Shown: piece by piece, positions 38,494-46,772 of the stretch
How positions within the stretch are numbered: the first letter of the stretch is position 1
How the letters are laid out: each line of letters starts with the position of its first letter
Assembly (NCBI GenBank): GCA_035634055.1
Contig: DASQDR010000174.1
Location: 1-46,772, forward strand
DNA from: JAICTV01 sp035634055
GTDB lineage: Bacteria; Planctomycetota; Phycisphaerae; Tepidisphaerales; Tepidisphaeraceae
DNA length: 46,772 nucleotides
Reading direction: 5' to 3'
Notes under the pieces: generated by a model
What the model was told of the DNA's origin: nothing
Databases searched by the model: none
What the model saw: only the letters and a program-made list of their open reading frames with translations
Program-made: the position numbers and the translations under genes

Positions 38494-40668
38494 TCACGGC
38501 ATCGGGCGGAACCCTTCGGCGCGCACCGTCCAGCCGTTCTTCGGAAACCCCGGCGTCGCGCCGGTGGGCGCGCCGTCCCATCCGCCTGCCATCATCGCCA
38601 CGGCCGACAGGAGCTGCCCGTTGCCCGGCAGGTAGAGCGGCAAATTTTCGCGCTGGTAGAAGTGCCCGTTGGGCAGGACATTGTTCATGGCGCCCTTCAT
38701 GAGCAGCAGGTCGACCGCCAGCTCCGGGTCGCCGAGCCGGGCGGCGGTGGTGGCGGCGAAGGGGTAGTCCCAGCTCCAGACGTCGTCCCACTTCCACGCC
38801 TGCTGCACCTTGCGCAGCGTGCGCAGCATCGTCTCGCGGTCGACGCGCGCCGGCGACGGCGGGATGACGCCGTACACGCCCAGCATGCACGGGTGGTCGG
38901 TCAGCTCGCGCTCGGTCACGTACTGGTTCGGGTGGCTCTCGGCCGACAGGTAGAGCTGCCCGTCCGCCGTCGTCGGCAGCTTCGGCCAGTGCTTCAGGAC
39001 GTGGTCCCACTTCTCGTTGCGCGGCCGGCCGAGCCGCTCGCGCCACGCCTGCGCGGTTTCGATGCCCCACGCCCAGTAGGCAAGCTCGAAGCTGGGATTG
39101 AAGGTCGAGGTCGCCTCGAACACTTCCTGCACCGGCACGACCGGCGGGCCGAGCACGTAACGCCTGGCCTGCTCGTCCCACCACATAAAGCTGGCCATGA
39201 ACTCGGCGGTGGCGTCGACGACCTCGGCGTACTTCTCCAGCGTCGCGCGGTCGTCGTGCTGGCGGCGGGCGAGCTCGGCGAAGTAGATCGGGTGCGGCTG
39301 CTGCCAGCAGATGAACGTGCCGATGCCCGACGGGCTGTCGTCGCCGGCCGGATCGGTCATCTTCGGCCAGCGCGCGCCCGTGTAGCCCTGCGCCTTAGCG
39401 CGCTCGCGGGCGGACGGGAGGATCTTGGCGTACCACGGCAGGCTGCGCTCCAGCAGATCGATGCGGTTCCAGAGCGCGAAGTGGGCGGCGTGGGCCCAGT
39501 GCATCTCGAGGTGGAACTTGCCGAACCACGAGTTCTGCGTCAGCCCGGTCTCCTGCGGCGGCATGGAGCCGGCGGAGTTGACGGCCATTACGTACTGCGA
39601 CAGGACCACGCGCCGCTCGAGCTCGGCCGCGCGCGGGTCGGTGCTGCCGGAGAAGTCGATGGCGGCCCCGCGCGTCCAGAATTGCTGCCAGTGCCGCGCC
39701 GCCGCGTCAAGCGTGGGCTCCACCGACGGCAGCGAAGTGCGCGGCGCGTCAGGGGAAAACGCGCACACGAAGGCGAGGTGCTCGCCGCCGCCGTCGCCGC
39801 CGGCAGCGAGCGCGAAGTGGTGCGGGCCTGATTGGGTGAGCTTCGCGCCTGCGGAAGCTTCGACCGTGGCGGCGTAGCGCGTGTTGTCCAGCGTCCGCTG
39901 CACCGTCCAGCCGCCGCCGCCTTCGCGCGGCGACAGCTCCGACCTGTGCTTGTCCGGAAGCGCGTAATCCGCCGGGGAGCCGCCCCAGGCGGCGTTGGGG
40001 TAAGCGAAGCGCAGTTCCACCGCCAGCCGGCCCGCCTTGATCAGCGGCGAGCGGATCGACGCGGCGACCATCGCGCGCGCGGGGTCCGGGTCCGCCACTG
40101 TCGTTACCGTCACCGGCTGGCCATCGAACTCGAACTTGCTGGTGATGGTGCCCGACCACAGGTCGAGCCGCTGGTCGATGTTCTTCAGGTCGTCCGCAGT
40201 CGCCGCCGAGCCGTCGGACCGCGTGAGCCGCAGGCCGATCTGGCCCAGGTCGTAGCGGTGCGGGTTGGCGCGAAAGTACTCGCCGGCGGGGGTCTTCTGG
40301 ATCGGCGTGTACGGCACGGGCCGGCCATGCGTGTCGATCATCTTCGTCGCGCCGGACCGATCGACCGGCTGCGTCGCCGGTGACGTGTGCCATGCCCACT
40401 GCGCCTGCGTGCCGAGGCGGATGCCCTTCTCGTAGGCGGCGGGAAACGTCTGCAAGCCGGTGACGTCGGCGGTGAAGGCGAACTCGCCGTTGCCGACCGT
40501 GAGTGGCGAGAACGGGTCGAGCTTGCGCACCACCACGTCGTGCCGCGCCACGAGCGCGCGGCGATCAATGGGCGCGGTGGTCGGCGGCGGCGACGGTTCG
40601 GCGGCGCTGCTCACGATTGGGTGAAGGATAACGAGCGACAGCGCGATGAGGCAGGCGAGTCGGGACAT
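38494..40668 (-). CDS. Secreted six-hairpin glycosidase-like protein
   Basis: A 724-residue exported enzyme. The signal peptide is MSRLACLIALSLVILHPIVSSAAE. Residues of about 40-330 make a beta-sandwich (LTVGNGEFAFTADVTGLQTF), and about 350-680 form an (alpha/alpha)6 barrel as in GH65/GH95-type enzymes (QTGLTQNSWFGKFHLEMHWAHAAHFALW, LGPPVVPVQEVFEATSTFNPSFELAYWAW, WKWDDVWSWDYPFAATTAARLGD). The Glu in KFHLEMHW or in VQEVFEATST could be the general acid. The substrate is unknown. There is no Sec-lipid motif, so it is probably soluble outside the membrane. Confidence 0.75.
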   Translation of the reverse strand: MSRLACLIALSLVILHPIVSSAAEPSPPPTTAPIDRRALVARHDVVVRKLDPFSPLTVGNGEFAFTADVTGLQTFPAAYEKGIRLGTQAQWAWHTSPATQPVDRSGATKMIDTHGRPVPYTPIQKTPAGEYFRANPHRYDLGQIGLRLTRSDGSAATADDLKNIDQRLDLWSGTITSKFEFDGQPVTVTTVADPDPARAMVAASIRSPLIKAGRLAVELRFAYPNAAWGGSPADYALPDKHRSELSPREGGGGWTVQRTLDNTRYAATVEASAGAKLTQSGPHHFALAAGGDGGGEHLAFVCAFSPDAPRTSLPSVEPTLDAAARHWQQFWTRGAAIDFSGSTDPRAAELERRVVLSQYVMAVNSAGSMPPQETGLTQNSWFGKFHLEMHWAHAAHFALWNRIDLLERSLPWYAKILPSARERAKAQGYTGARWPKMTDPAGDDSPSGIGTFICWQQPHPIYFAELARRQHDDRATLEKYAEVVDATAEFMASFMWWDEQARRYVLGPPVVPVQEVFEATSTFNPSFELAYWAWGIETAQAWRERLGRPRNEKWDHVLKHWPKLPTTADGQLYLSAESHPNQYVTERELTDHPCMLGVYGVIPPSPARVDRETMLRTLRKVQQAWKWDDVWSWDYPFAATTAARLGDPELAVDLLLMKGAMNNVLPNGHFYQRENLPLYLPGNGQLLSAVAMMAGGWDGAPTGATPGFPKNGWTVRAEGFRPMP

Positions 40669-40726
40669 GCGCCCAATTCTAACCGCGGCCCGCCGGATTC
40701 AAGGTCGCAGGCGCGGGCCGGCTCGT

Positions 40727-42850
40727 TCAACCGAACTTCAGCCGGGCGATGACGTCCTCGGAGCGCGGGCAGAGGTGGGCGACGGTGGCGACCAGTTCTG
40801 CCGGCGCCACCGGCTTGCTCAGGTGCGCGTGGAAGCCGGCCGAGACGCAGCGAATCCGGTCCTCCTCGCGCGCGTAGGCGGTGAGCGCGACCGCCGGGAT
40901 CTCGCCACCGACGCTCGCCGGCATCTCGCGCAGGCTTCGGATCAAATCGTACCCGTCGCGGTCCGGCATGGCGATGTCGCTCAGCACCAAGTCCGGCTTC
41001 ACCTGCGTGATGATCGCCAGCGCGTCGGCGACGCTGCCGGCGGCGGTCACGGTGGCGTTGGAGCGGCGGAGGATCTCGGCGATCACCTCGCGCGCGTCGG
41101 CCTCGTCGTCCACCACCAGCACGTGCGTGCCGGCGAGGTCGAAGCGGTCCGCCTCGTGGGCGGCGTCTTCCCTGGCGGCGGGGACCTGCGGCGGGGGGAC
41201 CTCGCCGCTGAGGACGTTGGCGCCTGGCAGCGTCACGGTGAAGGTGGCGCCGCGCCCCTCGCCGCCGCTCTCGGCGCGGACGCTCCCGCCGTGCAGCTCG
41301 ACGATCCGCCGAACGATCGTCAGCCCGATGCCCAGCCCGCCGTGGCTGCGGGTGGAGGTGGCGTCCGCCTGGCGGAAGCGGTCGAACACGTAGGGGAGGA
41401 AGTTGGCGGGAATGCCCTGCCCGGTGTCGGCGACGACCAGCCGCAGCGCGCCGCCGACGCGCTCGAGGCGCACGTCCACGCGCCCGCCGGCGGGGGTGAA
41501 CTTCACCGCGTTGCTGAGCAGGTTCCACGCGACCTGCTGGAGGCGGTCGCCGTCGCCGGTCATCGGGTAGGTGTCGTGCTCACAGGCCAGGTGCAGGGCG
41601 ACCTGCCTCGCCTCGGCGGTGGGGCGAACGGCCTCGATGGCGGACTGCGTCACGCGGCGCAGGTCCACCGCGCGCGTGGTCAGCCGCAACTTGCCGTTGG
41701 TCACGCGCGACACGTCGAGCAGGTCCTCGACGAGCTTGGCCTGCGCGCGGGCGTTGCGCTCGATCACCTCGATGGCGTGGCCGGTCTCGGGGTCGAGGTC
41801 GCCCATGCGCAAAAGCTGGGTCCAGCCAAGAATCGCGTTGAGCGGCGTGCGCAGCTCGTGCGAGAGGGTGGAGAGGAACTCGTCCTTGATACGGTTGGTC
41901 TCGCGCTCCTCGGCGTAGAGGGTGTTCTCGATCGAGATCGAAGCCATCTGCGCGAGCTGGACGAGGACGGCCTCGTCGTCATGGCTGAAGCCGTCGCCCT
42001 CGTAGCGGTCGCAGAGGTAGATGATGCCGAGGTTGTTGCCGTCGCGCCCGCCAAGGGGGGCGGCGAGGATGCCTCCCTCGATGGGCGGGATCTCCAGCTT
42101 GCGGACGATCTCCCAGTCCGGGTGGTCGTGCAGCTCCTTTTGGGTCATGCGCGTCGCCGAGCGGCTCTGGGCGACCAGGGTGGTGGTGACCGGCGCCAGG
42201 TCGAGCTTGCGCTGCCGCCAGGCGGCGTACTTCTCGGAGAAGCTGGTGGCCGCCTGCGTGCGGCTGGGGCGCTGGCCGGAATAAGGGTCCGCCAGGCAAA
42301 GCATGATCGCCTGGTGCGCGCCGATGATGTCGCGCGCGGACTCGGCGACGATCTGGAGCATCCGGTCGATCGACACCGCCGCGCTGATCGCCACCGACGC
42401 CGCCGCCAGCTTCTGGAGCTGCACCGCCCGCCGGCGCAGGCTGTCCGCCTGCCGGCGGACCTGGTCGTTCTTGCGAGCCAGGTCGACGAACACCGCCACC
42501 TTCGTCTTCAGCACCTCCGGCATCACCGGCGTCTGGATGTAGTCGACGGCGCCCAGCGAGTACCCCAGCGAGCTGTGGGTGTCGTCTCCGAAGGCGGTGA
42601 TGAAGATGATCGGGACGTGCTCGGTGGTCTTGCGCTGGCGGATCAGGGCGGCGGTCTCGAAGCCGTCCATGCCGGGCATGTTGACGTCGAGCAGGATGAC
42701 GGCGAACTCCTGGTTGAGCAGCGCCCGCAGCGCCTCGCGCCCGGAATAGGCGCGGACGATCGTCTGCCCGAGCTCCTCGAGCACCGCCTCCAGCGACAAC
42801 AGCTTCTCCGGCTTGTCGTCGACGATCAGGATGTTGACCTTGTCACTCAT
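40727..42850 (-). CDS. Hybrid histidine kinase: REC-GAF-HisKA-HATPase-REC
   Basis: A 707-residue soluble kinase. Order: N-terminal receiver (about 5-125; Asp55 in VILLDVNMPGMDG), coiled linker (125-150), GAF sensor domain (about 155-310), HisKA with the phosphorylated His331 in FLSTLSHELRTPLN, HATPase (NLLSNAVKF, VVADTGQGIP, HGGLGIGL) and a C-terminal receiver with Asp in LVLSDIAMPDRDG. There is no transmembrane helix. A receiver in front of the kinase suggests it takes a phosphate or a conformational signal from another kinase, plausibly the larger one encoded just upstream. The ATG at 42850 has no strong ribosome site. Confidence 0.92.
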   Translation of the reverse strand: MSDKVNILIVDDKPEKLLSLEAVLEELGQTIVRAYSGREALRALLNQEFAVILLDVNMPGMDGFETAALIRQRKTTEHVPIIFITAFGDDTHSSLGYSLGAVDYIQTPVMPEVLKTKVAVFVDLARKNDQVRRQADSLRRRAVQLQKLAAASVAISAAVSIDRMLQIVAESARDIIGAHQAIMLCLADPYSGQRPSRTQAATSFSEKYAAWRQRKLDLAPVTTTLVAQSRSATRMTQKELHDHPDWEIVRKLEIPPIEGGILAAPLGGRDGNNLGIIYLCDRYEGDGFSHDDEAVLVQLAQMASISIENTLYAEERETNRIKDEFLSTLSHELRTPLNAILGWTQLLRMGDLDPETGHAIEVIERNARAQAKLVEDLLDVSRVTNGKLRLTTRAVDLRRVTQSAIEAVRPTAEARQVALHLACEHDTYPMTGDGDRLQQVAWNLLSNAVKFTPAGGRVDVRLERVGGALRLVVADTGQGIPANFLPYVFDRFRQADATSTRSHGGLGIGLTIVRRIVELHGGSVRAESGGEGRGATFTVTLPGANVLSGEVPPPQVPAAREDAAHEADRFDLAGTHVLVVDDEADAREVIAEILRRSNATVTAAGSVADALAIITQVKPDLVLSDIAMPDRDGYDLIRSLREMPASVGGEIPAVALTAYAREEDRIRCVSAGFHAHLSKPVAPAELVATVAHLCPRSEDVIARLKFG

Positions 42851-42865
42851 GAGGCCGTGGGCCCG

Positions 42866-42894
42866 ATGATGAACGGGACACCGCCGTTCATCAT
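42866..42894 (-). other. 11-bp perfect hairpin between the two kinase genes
   Basis: ATGATGAACGG (42866-42876) pairs with CCGTTCATCAT (42884-42894) around a 7-nt loop. It lies in the 64-bp gap between the stop of the large kinase and the start of the 707-residue kinase, with no T-run. It could affect read-through or RNA stability, or be a remnant of a dispersed repeat, since the flank contains the similar cattcagcagtcatcgttca. Confidence 0.7.
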
Positions 42895-42914
42895 TCAGCA
42901 GTCATCGTTCAGCG

Positions 42915-46772
<3,858 letters not shown>

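Overview
This window is about 47 kb of very GC-rich bacterial DNA. Its gene content points to a planctomycete, most likely a Phycisphaerae-type lineage. The pointers are short proteins pairing a CPxC...CPxCG zinc ribbon with membrane helices, many Ala/Pro-rich secreted or membrane-anchored proteins of unknown function, a CsrA-like protein, very large multi-HAMP hybrid kinases, several glycoside hydrolases, and UbiA/UbiX-type quinone genes. The lineage is inferred from these features and not from a marker gene. One tRNA is present (Pro, anticodon CGG). I see no rRNA, CRISPR array, integrase or transposase, so this looks like ordinary chromosome.

Layout, left to right. 1-2.4 kb: a partial zinc-ribbon membrane protein, divergent from a secreted N-acetylmuramoyl-L-alanine amidase. 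2.5-7.3 kb: tRNA-Pro with a terminator, a 1192-residue protein I read as a PPi-type phosphoenolpyruvate carboxykinase, and a radical SAM enzyme facing it. 7.5-10.2 kb: a sigma factor, a membrane anti-sigma-like protein and a PDZ protein whose protease domain lacks a visible catalytic serine motif, all on the plus strand. 10.2-22 kb: ten minus-strand genes, tightly packed and partly overlapping, that look like one glycan operon. From the promoter-proximal end they are a nucleotide-sugar epimerase, a glycosidase-epimerase fusion, a medium-chain dehydrogenase, a GT4 glycosyltransferase, three CgeB-like glycosyltransferases, a methyltransferase, a DUF1003 membrane protein, and a free-standing glycosidase paralogous to the N-terminal half of the fusion. 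22-26 kb: a LuxR-type regulator whose receiver lacks the phosphoacceptor Asp, and a GH2 beta-mannosidase, on the same strand.

26-28 kb: a compact operon ubiX - csrA-like - ubiA. The CsrA-like protein is unusually long and looks like a partly duplicated CsrA fold. 28-33 kb: a membrane-anchored protein of unknown function, a near-perfect inverted repeat, a DUF2243 membrane protein, a small lipoprotein overlapping pyruvate kinase, and a second long nested inverted repeat in front of rpe. 33-36.4 kb: rpe, an FG-GAP-like secreted protein, accD and a HAD hydrolase on the plus strand. 36.4-40.7 kb: a second zinc-ribbon membrane protein, an unknown lipoprotein and a secreted six-hairpin-type glycosidase. 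40.7-46.8 kb: two hybrid histidine kinases in tandem, the larger one built on an array of 276-bp HAMP repeats and cut by the window edge.

Central carbon metabolism is spread over the window: a PEPCK-like enzyme, pyruvate kinase, ribulose-phosphate epimerase and acetyl-CoA carboxylase beta. The most promising candidate for an undescribed system is the ten-gene glycan operon. It carries two related clan-A glycosidase domains, one fused to a nucleotide-sugar epimerase, beside three related CgeB-like transferases.
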